Source: Dipylidium caninum (lineage: Eukaryota > Platyhelminthes > Cestoda > Cyclophyllidea > Dipylidiidae). Taken from it: a DNA stretch of 64,000 nucleotides. The first letter of the stretch is position 1. Every line of letters starts with the position of its first letter. Below are positions 14,301-26,300 of the stretch, in pieces. The translations under genes were made by a program, and so were the position numbers. The stretch covers positions 682,001 to 746,000 of the forward strand of contig QEYB01000926.1 of assembly GCA_017562135.1 (NCBI GenBank). The letters are read 5' to 3'. Under the pieces are notes generated by a model. It was not told where the DNA came from, did not search any database, and saw nothing but the letters and a program-made list of their open reading frames with translations.

Positions 14301-17300
14301 TTGACTCCTTTAATTAGACATTCACTTAGTCCAATGGTAAACATAGGCTTAATTTGCGCTATGAGCTAATCATCAACATCAGTTCTCTTTCTTAAACTAA
14401 CAATTCTCGCCCACCGTATCATTTTCTGCGCATGTGTACTTTGAATGAGGTCTCGACTTTCGTATGGAGCATGAACCTTTGAACACCTATAGCCCTTCGC
14501 GCCGATCCTATGTTTGTGTGTATGTTTGTTTTATGTTTTATGGGATAAAAGGAATAAATAAGAAGCTAACAATGACCATGATAACTACTTCCTTTCAAAT
14601 CATCGTACAATGTCAATTCTAAGCTTACATGTATACTGAATGCGTATACGATTTAATATTATAAAAATGCGTTTGTATAGGTAGGGGCACACTTGCGGAC
14701 AAACATGCGCGCACAGAGAAAGGGAGGCAGGTAGGGAGAAAGTGTCCGCGCGGAGCGTTTGATGTCGCACCGAAAACATCAAAAACCATCACAGCTATTA
14801 TTCGCCCGCTATTTATCCCTATCGCACAGCACCTACTGCAAAATCTCCGAACAGTAACTGGACTGAATAATGACAGGAGAGGGTCGAGCGGAGACAAGAG
14901 AAGATAGAGAGAGTGAGGCGGGGGGTGTTAGGGCATGGGGGGCGAAGGGGGGCGGGTGAGCGAGAGAGTGTGTGCAAAGATGAATTAGTCCTCTCCACGC
15001 TACTACCCTGCCCACCTGATGTTCCGTGTGGGTCTTCAATTCCTTCCCATTTTCTGCCACATCCGAGAAAGTCGACGTCTCACGTACATGTTTTCGGTAG
15101 TCACAGGCCAGTTTGGGGAGTTTGAATGCATAAAGAGGCTGTTGTCTTTTACACGATTTCGCAATTGCTAGTACTGCGTAGTTGAACCTAAATTACGTTA
15201 TCTGGCAGTATGTTGTGGTGGAAAATCTGGAGAAATAACTTCACTGGTGAGAATGACATGTTGACATTTGAATCACCCACAAGAGGTGCAGACGCTCTCG
15301 AGTTGAATGGACAAATGAGCACGATGCTAGAACACGTAAATGCACCTGATACTGCATGACAGCTACTTCTTCTCGTCTTGGCCTACGTAGTCCGCCCTTC
15401 CCTTATCTACCGGGTGTTTTACACCTGTCTGACACATTTACAATGCTGACGGCTTTATGCTCTTCCACAAGACTCGGAGGTGTTTCTATACGCCCTTTCG
15501 AACAACAATACTCTTATGGTAATTAAGGGGAGGAAGAGGGCGATTATGAAGACAAGATCATCGACGGCCTCTCAAGCCGCTCAACTTCCATCGGCCTTAG
15601 TGGCTAAAATTAAGATCCTGAATTCTTTGTGTGTGCGTATTTGTGTGCCATTCTCGCACACATGCTTATACACATGCAAGCGAGCTGACATACACGTGTA
15701 CGACGAGGACATAATTTTAACCACTGAATGATTTAAAACCCCACGCTATGCGATACGAAAAGTAGCTTCTAGGTGGGTCCGGTGTTTAATCAACCTGTTC
15801 GAGCTTGTGTTTCACCGACACCGTCTATTGATGTATGGTTTTCGGGTGGACATGTCCTCCCTGTTTTTAATCACTCGACGGGGAGGTGTACTTTCTCCAC
15901 TGTTATCAAAAGTCTCGTCTATCCCCAGTCCTCTTCACCAACACACCAAAAACGGGACCGAGAGGATAGAGGTGGGACGGGGGAAGAATACCCCTGAAAT
16001 TGGCATGAAATATTGGAGAGAGGAATCATTTGAGATGTCAGGAGGTTATTCCAGTGATTGGGAGACAATCCCTCGTGGATAAGCCTTGGAGGGCGGGATC
16101 CAACCCCATAGTTTAGTCCATTGCCTCTTTTTCCGCATAACAGCCTTGAGTTTCAGCGATATTTTGGGATGCCACTAGTCGTGACTCGAGGTCATTATCT
16201 CTGGGAGGATGTAATTAAAGTGGCCGGGCGACTTTGAATTACACACTATTTAAAGTAGCCGGGAGGGGGAGGGGTTGCGTCACTGCGTAGGACTTTTAAA
16301 CCCATAACCTGTCTGGACGTTCAATGAAGAGACCCGATCAAAATAACTATTTCCCACAGCAGTTAGTAGGCACAGAAAGAGAGAGATCGCTTTGTTTAAC
16401 CTCTACCTCTGCGCCCAAATTTACGTCCGCTTTAAGAGCAGATGTTTTGTTTAAACAGGCTAAACAAACAACTAGATGGTAACTGAGTGTTTTGACTATC
16501 TTGCGAGGATCTGGTGTAATGAAAATTTAATAATTTGGCGTAGAGGGGAGAAGGAGGGTTCTGTTTAGCAGATGGTGGACTCACAGACCAGTGGATTGGA
16601 GACCGAGAAAAGAGGGGACCAGAGAAGGAGGGAGAGGCAGAGGCAGAGGCAGAGGAGATTTGCAAACCCAACCAGTTAACCGTGTTGATAAAATAGCGTG
16701 GGTGATAAAACGGTCACTGGGTCTACTTTACTACCCCCCCCTGCCACCTGCTTACTTACAACTCTTAACCTGCCACAATCTTCCTTCAGCTCTGCCGCTT
16801 CATCTTCTTTGAAGTTGCCACTATTTGGCAGCGAAAAAGTGCACATATTTCTAAAAACCGAAGATTTATGTCTGCTAACCGTCTCCACGGGACATAATTT
16901 AAATATGGGCTTCACAAATTGAAGGGATTTTTTTCCCGTTTGGGCACGTGTTTATTGTTTACTCTCCTTATTTTTTATACGGTAACAGTGTGATCTTATC
17001 GTCATTTATGTGGCTCTCCCTCGTTCGCCGTATGTGTTTGTATGTGTGTGCGTGTGTATGAGTTGGAGAGACAGGCATCAAATGTGAAATGGACATAAAT
17101 TGAACTGGTTCAGAGGAGAAGGGGAGTGGAGTGGAGTGGACGAAAGGCGTAAGACTTGGCGGGAAGGTTATCAAGACAACGAACGCCTTATCGAAAGTGG
17201 TTAGTTAAGGGGACTGAAGGAGAAATGAATAGGGTAACGCGAAAAAAAGCACCAAAGACGAGGTAGAGGAGGAGCCTATAGTCTAGACGCAGCATTATCA

Positions 17301-20300
17301 ACAGTATCGTAATTTTTTTGCAGGCGACCGACTTAGAGAATGACGATGAGGCCGCAACAGCTGCTTTGTCACTCGTGTGTGTGGGTGTGTTTTAGTGTCG
17401 TTTGTTCGCATTGCACGCTTCCTCCCTCTTTTTAATGCTTTAATCAATGAAAGTTCAAATAGGTTGATTGAAGGCTCGAGTTGAATTCTGCAGAATTTCT
17501 GACATTATTCTGATTTTGTTTTTGTTCTTTTAATTCGCATTCAGCAACTCAGATTAACGTCTGCTCTCTCCTCTGTGATTGGCTACTGTGTGTCGATGAC
17601 TCATTGATCGCTCCATTTGACTGGAAAAATTATTGTTTTGCTCAAAGTGAGTATTTGACGTTAGCCGGATTTGACTAGACTAACTTAAAATGTCGAATCA
17701 CTTGTCAACTAACCTGAGTGTCTATCTCAGTTAGGCAGGCGACAGTTAAAACAAGTTGCATTGCATTTGATTTGTGACTGGGATGCTTAAACTGGCAACC
17801 CATAGTTGGAAATCAGTACTTGCAATACCATCTACTTATAAATGACCAGCTAATGACGGAATTTTCATCAAAAAAGTGACATTGTAAATACCCTATAACG
17901 AATGGCGCGAATGTAATTTTATGAGCCTTGGCAAATTCCCAAATTACCCTCCTTTTCCCCATTAATAGATGTTGCCTCGTAGAGAGCACCGTGGTAGCGC
18001 TTTATGGCGATCTTCAATTATCATAAAGCGGTTATTAATATTGTGCATAGCATCGGCTTAAATAAATATGCCCGCGATAAATGCCGTTTTATTCGTTGAC
18101 CAATGGAGGCTGACACTCAAGAAATCGGATTGTGGGAAAAGAGGAGGAGCAGTCGAGGCCGGACCACTCTTTATTACGCATTAATATGGACAGAGGAGAT
18201 GGCCAGGAGGGCATATGGTAAGGAAAAGGAAAAAAAGAGAAAAAAATAGCCTATTATAGAGTTATAACCTTTTTTGTGTCTACTCGCTTGGCGTTATAGA
18301 AGGCCTAAATTCTCAATGGCCACCTATTCCTGTGGTTGGGCATTTATTCTTCATCTTTTTGTTCCGTTCGTCCGTCTCTTCCCCTCTTCCCTACCCCCTA
18401 CGGGGCCATTTAGATTTTAAACTCGATGCAATTATGACTATTAAGTCGGTGGGATGTAAATCTTAGAGGCTATTTTATGCCTACCAAAGTCGTGGTAAGG
18501 AGAGAGAGAAACACTGTCCTCTCACTTTATTCCAACTTGCACGCAATTATCGAGTCCACCGAGGCGGACAGTGGCGGTCCGCCTATTAGAGTGCACTCAG
18601 CTCTCTAAATATGACTTAAAATTAACCTTTTCGTCCTTTCTCTCTTATGCTAATTTTTGGATAAATTCCTCGAATGAGGGAATGGATGTCATCTCGACTT
18701 AAGTCCCTACATCTCCTTCCTGTCGGTCTCTTGGGGAAGGTTTCCTCCGTTTCTTCAAGTCGCTGTTATTACAATTGGAAGGAGAAGGAATGAGGGGACC
18801 GTGGGGGGGAGGGGGGGGGGGAAGGAGGAGGTGCGGCGAGGGCGCGGGTCGCAGACGGAGGCGGGTAGGAAATGTCGCACAAACATGCCTTCCAGACACC
18901 AAAAATAAATCGATAAGAGCGGAGCTTCTGGAGAATGCGAGAGGCAGCACGCAATTCGAAAAAAAGAGAAGAATCACATTTCGAGATCCATGGCTTTTAA
19001 TTTTTCGAGTTAATTGTCTTCATTGTCTCAATCTGCTCGAATAAACGAGAATTGAAGTACGTAGGGAGCAGAATTGCTTTAAAACAGCCCGGTAGTCTCG
19101 ACTACATAAAGTCCTCCCCCTAATTGGCATTAAAAACAGTCAGTGTTGTCGAATCGGGAATTTTTTAATGTAATATAGGGATTTCCTCGTTGCCGGTAAC
19201 CTTCTAGAAGCATTGTGAGGCAGAAGTCAGTCACCCACGGCATGGACCGAAGATTACTTGTTTTCCTCACCATCATAATTTCAGTTGGAATTGTGAATCT
19301 TACAGGGTGGGGCTCTTTTAAGTCCTCCCCCCCATCACGGTGCTGCTAAGGCCGACGGTGGTTTAAGTGTTCAAGTCCGATTCTCTCTGGAGGTGGGGAA
19401 TTAATCATAATATATAATCATTTTAATTATTGAAAATTGGATTTTTGGTGATTTTGCTTACCCTGTGAAGCCTGGTAGTGAACATTAACATGAGATTTAA
19501 CGGATTTGGGGGGAGGGGAGAGGAGGGCGCGTAGGGAAAGAACTCTTTGAAGTTTCAGCACTGACCGAGTGAGACACATGCGAAAGGGCGGGAGGGGTGT
19601 GATCCTGGGGATGTCGGGCCACCTCCCCCTCACGGTGTAGTGTGGATTTGTGCCTGTATAATTACAGAGAGAACTTCTTCTTCAAACAAGGCGTTTAAAG
19701 AGTGGTAAATCCTTTTTTTGCCTGTTCCTTCAGGGCAAGTGCCAACGTCGGGACCCTCCTTGCAAGTACTTCCATCCACCACAGCATCTCCGCGAATTAC
19801 TACTACAAAATGGTCGAAATAATTTGATATTGAAGAATATGCAGCTGCAGTTGTTGCAACAGCAACTGGCTCAAGGCGCCATGCTGCCCGGACTGTCGGC
19901 CGCGTTGGCGGCGACGGCCTCGACGCCGTCGGTCAACTCTCCGGGCACGGCGGGCACTCATGGCCTCGCGGGCCCCCCCCAGTGTCCCAATCCCACCTCC
20001 CCGATCACCTCCGCCTCCATCGGTCCCACGGTGAGTAAACCCAAATTTGACCACTGGTTTTTGTCCACTTTTTCCCATTTGCCGTCAAATCGAGGCGATT
20101 ACCTCTTACTTCGTGGCATTTTTCAGCGTTCACTTATTTTTCATTGTCATGACGGAAGAAAAAAATTTTGATAAGTGCGTGTTATCCATCACAGTTTCGG
20201 GAATGTTTTTATTATATTTTCTTCAGCTTAATCAAGAAAAAAACGTATATTTCGAGAGCTAATAAACTAGTTTCTTCACCCCTCTCGCCCCTCTATTTTT

Positions 20301-23300
20301 AATGGAAACTTTTTATCTCTTAAAAGAAAAGTGGCCAACGTTTCTGCCTTTCTGGACCCCAGTTTTTCCTGTCCTACGTCGAGAGAAAGGAATTTTGTGT
20401 CAATGCCTCTTTTTTTTCCAATTCTCACCCTCAATGAGGGCAATTATTTTTGGGGGAGGCTACTGAATTTAACCCGCCCACGTCCAAAAATTAACACCGA
20501 AGTATCGAAAGGATCGAAGGTTGATGTCGCGATCCCTTTGAGTGTTTAAATGAAACCGTGCCCACGCCAATGAACGGTTTGACCGGACGAGGAGTAACTC
20601 TCCCTCGTTCCTTATCACGTCATCCGATTGTCTGCCTTTTCCTCCCTGCTCAGCCTTATTGTTTGACCAGCTCTCAGACGATTTTCCTAATTCAAGTCGT
20701 TTACTCATAAAGCGCCGGTAGCGGAAGATTTTCCTCTCCTTTCTGCCTCCCGTATCGTGCGTGTTGGCCATTTGTCCTCTCCACCGACCGGTTTGTTCTC
20801 AATCCAACTCTACACTTTCCACTAGTAAGAATCTCCCGGGGGGGGCGGGAGGGTAGATCTTCCCCTTATTGCCTTTCCTCGTCCGAGCCATGGCACAGCT
20901 TTGGGGCGGACGGTGTTGTTTAGGGCTCCGCGGCCTCCCCTCTGCTGGTCTTGGGCTTGAGCCTGGCGATGTTTCCACTTCCCCACCGAAGTTGTCCACA
21001 TTTTACAGCTTGTCGGTTCTTAGAAAATCCTACTTAACACCTTCGCCGCGATGTTTCCGTTTTCTTAAAATACCCTCAACTAAGAAGGCTTCGAAGACTG
21101 AAATGTCGATTTTATCGGTTGGCTTAGTCTCCGCTTCCCTCTCTTCCTTGTCCGTTTCCGTGTCACTTCCCACTTCTCTCCCTTCCCCATTTTCCACTTT
21201 GTGCTTCAACTCGCCATCCGCTCCGCCGAAATAATGAGACTGGCCACAGAGTGTGTGGGTGGGTGCTTTTTCCCCTGATCTAGTCTTGGAAAGCGGGGGA
21301 GGGAAGGGGGGGGCATTTGCGCTCTCATTTGCCTTCTCTCCCACACGTTGTCCCCTAATTTTATCGCATTATCTGCACCATCCACTGCAGCCACGACGAG
21401 GGTGGCTTTTTTAAGTGCGTTCTGAGAAGCATTTGAGGTGGGTGTAGAAGTTGAGGGATTAGATTTTTTTCCATTAGTGGCGAGTGCGGACACACTTTAC
21501 TGCTTCCTCGCCTTTCGTGGAGGATGAAATATGATTATTATGGAGAGTCCCTGGGGGAGCCACTTTTTTTCCGACGAAATTATTTTCAACTCTATCAAGA
21601 AAAGTTTGCGTAGTGGAAGGAAAAATTCCCTTAACCAGTGGGGAAATCATCGCTGTCGCCGCTGCGATCCGCGACTCAAGACCTTCCAGAGCCTCATACT
21701 TTCTCCCTTTGCCACTCTCTTCTTTCCCCTCCCCTCCTGCCCCGCGCCTCCCCAGTCCCACTTTCTCCGACTCTAAGGTCGAGCATGCTACTCAAAAAGG
21801 TGTTAGGGTTTTGTGATGCTCGTCGGGGTGGCGGTGGAGTTGGGAAGGAAGAAGGCTCCATGCTCACCGCGTTGTCCGACATGGAGAAATCGTGGGGTCG
21901 TACAACAATAACGTGATCCGAAGTTACTTTAATCTACGTTTCATCACGTCTATTTGCGACAATGGGGGCTTCGATTGACACTCATCGTAGAAGTTTGTGA
22001 TGGTAGTTACACACACAGAGGCTGGTATTGCACTTTGCGCCAAGCCGCCTGTGGGAAAAATTTATGGCGACAGCATGATACAAGAGAATCGTCTAAACGG
22101 CTCTCTTGAGTTGTGAAGTATGCTACCTCAAGTGGTGATCCTCGAGTCCATAAGTCGAGTTAAAGGCAAGTAGTGTGTGGGGCAGGAAGGTTGCGCCGTG
22201 TCTGTGGTATTAGCGTGGAATTACGCCCAAGTGTCGTGACGGGTTGTAGGTGCTCAACTGCCTCGTTTGTAGCAGTAGAGAGTGTGAATCTAGAGAAGGG
22301 ACCACCTGCGTCTTCTGGGCACGCGCCTCTCTTGTCCGTCCCGACGACTCCGTCATTACTGAGGGAAAGAGTGTGACAGACAAAGTGAGAATCATGCGAT
22401 CCAATTGGTTCGTGAAGCGGAAAGCTAAAAAGATCACGCCTAACGTCGAAAGTAGGTCTCTTTGTGTGACAACATGACATTATCGTGTAAACTCCTGTCA
22501 TCGGCATGACACGTCCATCGCCAGCGGCTTCCCTTCCACTTCCTTCCAGTGACGAAGGATGCGCAATTGAAAATCGGAGGGGGGCTAGTGCCAAGACGTC
22601 TTCCCTTCTCTTTTCCCCCTTGAAAGTCTCTTCTTTCTCTCCCTACTCGTCCGTTGGATGTCAATACCACTCGAAGGTGTCACCGTCAATCAATAAACGC
22701 ATTTTACCTCCCACTTGACCACTCAACTGCGCGGAAATGTGTCTGAAAGCATGCATATATGGCTAATTTCTCCATGGACGACTCAACCTAGTTAAAAATA
22801 CTTGCTGCTCGCCAACGCGTCCTGAAGGGTGACACACAAATCATCAGTTCGTGGGAGCTGTGATTATGTGAGCCAGATAAAGGGAGGCGTGGACACTTAA
22901 TGGTCACTTCATTTCACATTGGATCGAATTTCGATTTCCAGAGTTGCATCTTCACGTTCTGAAATTGGGCTAATTAAGCTCATAACCTTCTGATTGATTT
23001 CATGTTTACTACAGTTAATGTGGACTGCTTTCATGCTTTATTACTATAACCTTTCATACGCCCCACCAGCGCTACTTACTTCGATTTCAGCGGCCTCGCC
23101 GTTAGCCCTTATCTAGGGGCAGGAAATGGTTAATTGATGGGCAGGCAAGGTAGTGTCCTCTCCATCTAGACAGCTTTCTTGATTGTTCACTGGTAAAATT
23201 GCAGGTGAAATGGCCTTCTTAATAAGTTTCGGTGACTTTTAACCTGCATCAAGCCTGACAATTTGATCTGGTGTGAGAAGAAATTTTTCTGAAATGTTCT

Positions 23301-26300
23301 TAATTTGATGCAAATTTATGCGTTGAAGCATTCGACGTTTCCTCGTACCCCGTCGTAACCACTTCAATTCATGCGCAGGCCCTACTGCTACCCCGCTTCT
23401 CCTTAGAGTATTACATTGCACTTCGACAGACTTCTTCGAGTAAGAATGAGGCGAAGCGGGCGAAGAAAGGCATAATTTTTCCGCATTCTTTAAATGACAC
23501 ACACGGATAGTAGTGGTGTAATAGGATACGTCAGCTCCGAAGGGTGTTGCCTTACCGCTGCACCCAAGGTGAGACTGAAACGGCTCTTTTTGCGCTGTGC
23601 TCGAACGATTCACACCATCTTTGGCGCTTTTAACGACTGCTAGGATTAACTGCCATCGCAATTTTTGCCTTTAGATGAAAGTGAAAGCCATGACTAATGG
23701 CCAGAGCAGAGGGAAAAAAAGGGGAGGGGGGGTGCAAGTTCATTTTGTTTACTGCTCGTAGAATTTTCTTGGTGATTAATACCCCCTAATCCGATTCCGT
23801 CTAAACAAAGTAAAATCTTGCCTTTTTTATGGCACAATTTTGTTCCTGACTTAACTCCCTTGATTAACAATGCTAGTGAATTTAGGTGATACTTTTTTGC
23901 CTCCAGCTTGTGACGTGTAGTTGTGTTTGAACGACCTATTTGGGATAGCAAAGTTCTGAGAGACAAGGAAATTGGCCTGTCGTTTCTGTCTACTCTTGTT
24001 ACCCCTTGACAGAAGGGACATGACCTTCAAGAAGTCTCCGCTGCCCTCAGGATACCCATTTTTTCTCTTCGCCTTCACCCTCCCCTACTCCAATCCATTA
24101 CCTTACCCTGTCGCCCATTCCTGTCAAGTCTCCAAGTGTGGTTAGACGACGCTTGTCCTGGATTCGACTTATTTTCCCAGAATTCCACATTCTAACGATA
24201 CAAGCTGAGGTTTTTACTAAATTTTAATCTAAGATTTAACTTCTTACCTTTTCAGGGAAAGCTTGTTTACCCGCCCGCGCCTTCGTTGAATTTAACTCCC
24301 CAGGGAATGGCAACCACCTACTCATTACTGGTGAGTAGCACCTATCCTCGTCCATTAGCGTTTTCCCTTGAGCGGAGTGGTCACTTGCATGAGCACTAAT
24401 TTCCTTCCTTTCCCATTACCGTACTGGTTAAAAAACGGTATGCATGGCTAATATTGCACACCATTTTGCTTTGGTGAAGGCTTTCCGTAAGCTTCAATTT
24501 GAGTCGATGTCGTCAACCGCCTCACCATTTTGTTGAATACTAAGAGCCGGTAATTATATTCTACTAACCCTTATTTGAGTAGAAGGGCTTGAACTTACGG
24601 AGCACATGGCGGGCTTTGAGGTGCGTGCTATCGGGTGTATGTATGTATGCCTATTGAGCGCAATCTTATAATTCCTGTATCATTTTCATTTGATAAATGC
24701 GGACAAACACTGTTTTTTTTGGGGACAACTGCTCATTATTCATTCAGTCTTCATCCAATCAGACAGGGAATCAGTCAAATCAACCACTCATTCAACCACC
24801 CCCTTGCTTGCTTATCATACCACTTCTACGGCAACTACCGAACTACGGGCTTTCTCTTTTTTGTTTGTCTGTTCGCTTCCCTCGCACATTCCTGCATGCT
24901 GGCAATTAGCTACCACAGCCAACGCCACCGCCATCATCATCACAGCCACCATCAGCCACTGTTCCAACACCTGCAACAACAGCAGCAGCGGCAGCGGCAG
25001 CTGCACTAGCGGCAGCCAATTTGGATGCTTCGTCTGCTCAACACCTAGCGCACATGTTCGTACCGTCGAAGTCGGGTCTAGTAGACCCGCTATGTGCCGG
25101 TCTCTTCAGCCAGTTGCAAGGGTCGTCAGCGCCTACACGTAAAAGACCCGCAGCCTGTGGAAACGAAACCAGGTCGTCAGGGTACTTGCCGTTCCTTTCA
25201 GCTGCCCCGGTGCTCGCCTACAATCCACATTTTGACTCGGCCGCCTATCAACTGGGTGTTCAGTCGGCCACTGCCGTGAATTCATTGGTTGGTAGTAGTA
25301 GTGCTTGGTTCCTCCCCGTTCCCCCCTCCTCCCCCCCCTCCCCTCCCTTCTCTCCCTCTCCCTCCATCCCACCCTTCTCATCTTTACCCTCACTCACTAC
25401 TTCAATCATTGACCTCCCAACTCACTCCCTCGCTTTTCAATCGCCTTTTACTTGTGTTGATGTGCAGTTTTGCGACAATACGCCATGATCCACTGCTCCG
25501 CAGCTTACCCATGCTGCATGCATGTGTGCATGCCGATGTCTGCACGTGCTCTTAAACTATCTGGCTAACTGGTTCCTTTCCAAATCCACCTGCCCTCGGA
25601 CAGCTAACAGTCGATAAAGTGGGGGGTTGTATTTACTTCCTTGGACAAGGTTCACAAGTGAACTGCTCAACTTAATAAACAGTCCAGGTGAAGGGAGAAA
25701 TCTAGGAAAGTTTTGATCAGTGGAACTGTCAACATCCAGTTGCAGTATCTGCTGATTACTTGCCCATTGGCAGAATTCACTAGTCAGACATCAGTGTAGG
25801 ATAAATAAATGGCTTAGCAGAGGGTTTAACGTGGTTGTCTGAGTTTGGTTTGCTAATTGTAGAAATCAGTGGATTAATATAATGCCTTGAATAATAGGGA
25901 GTGGGCCTCTCTCCATACTTGACGCCGACGCAGCTCAACTCGTTGGCAGCGGCAGCAGCTACAGCGGCGGCGCTAAAATCAGTTCCACCGACAGTTTCAT
26001 TGGGCAGTGGTGGAGGCGCGGGTGCAGGCGGACTGTCAACCGCCCACTTGGCAGCGATGGCGGCAGCGGCAACGGCGGCCGCCGCAGCAAATGCTTCTGC
26101 CGTGGCTCCACTGGCAGCACCAGCCACTCCGGCAAAGCGACCGGCCTTGCGGATGCAAAATCGGGTTTACCTATGTTTGACTATGGGCAGGGACTTTATG
26201 CCCTACAGGCGCAAGCACAATTGGTGGGAGCTAAAAACATTCAACCTTCTCAGCCATTAGTGCCAACGCAATCGCAGCCGTCGCAGCAACCCTCGCAAAA

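Larger units (their letters stand above)
11360..19733 (+). other. Muscleblind-like intron 1 (8.4 kb)
   Basis: The intron is bounded by GTAGGT and a TTCCTTCAG acceptor. I saw no coding exon on either strand. It contains a GGCAGA repeat near 16631-16656 and a G-run at 18802-18822. Some AT-rich stretches, for example around 18030-18110, look non-random, but I cannot assign them. Long first introns of splicing-factor genes often hold enhancers; nothing here proves that. Confidence 0.7.

Noticed and set aside
19360..19400. GTTCAAGTCC resembling a tRNA T-loop
   Set aside because: No matching acceptor stem, anticodon arm or A box at the right spacing.
24690..25142. 150-codon plus-strand frame overlapping muscleblind exon 4
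   Set aside because: A shadow in another frame. The family-like frame is the one giving [11 protein letters not shown].
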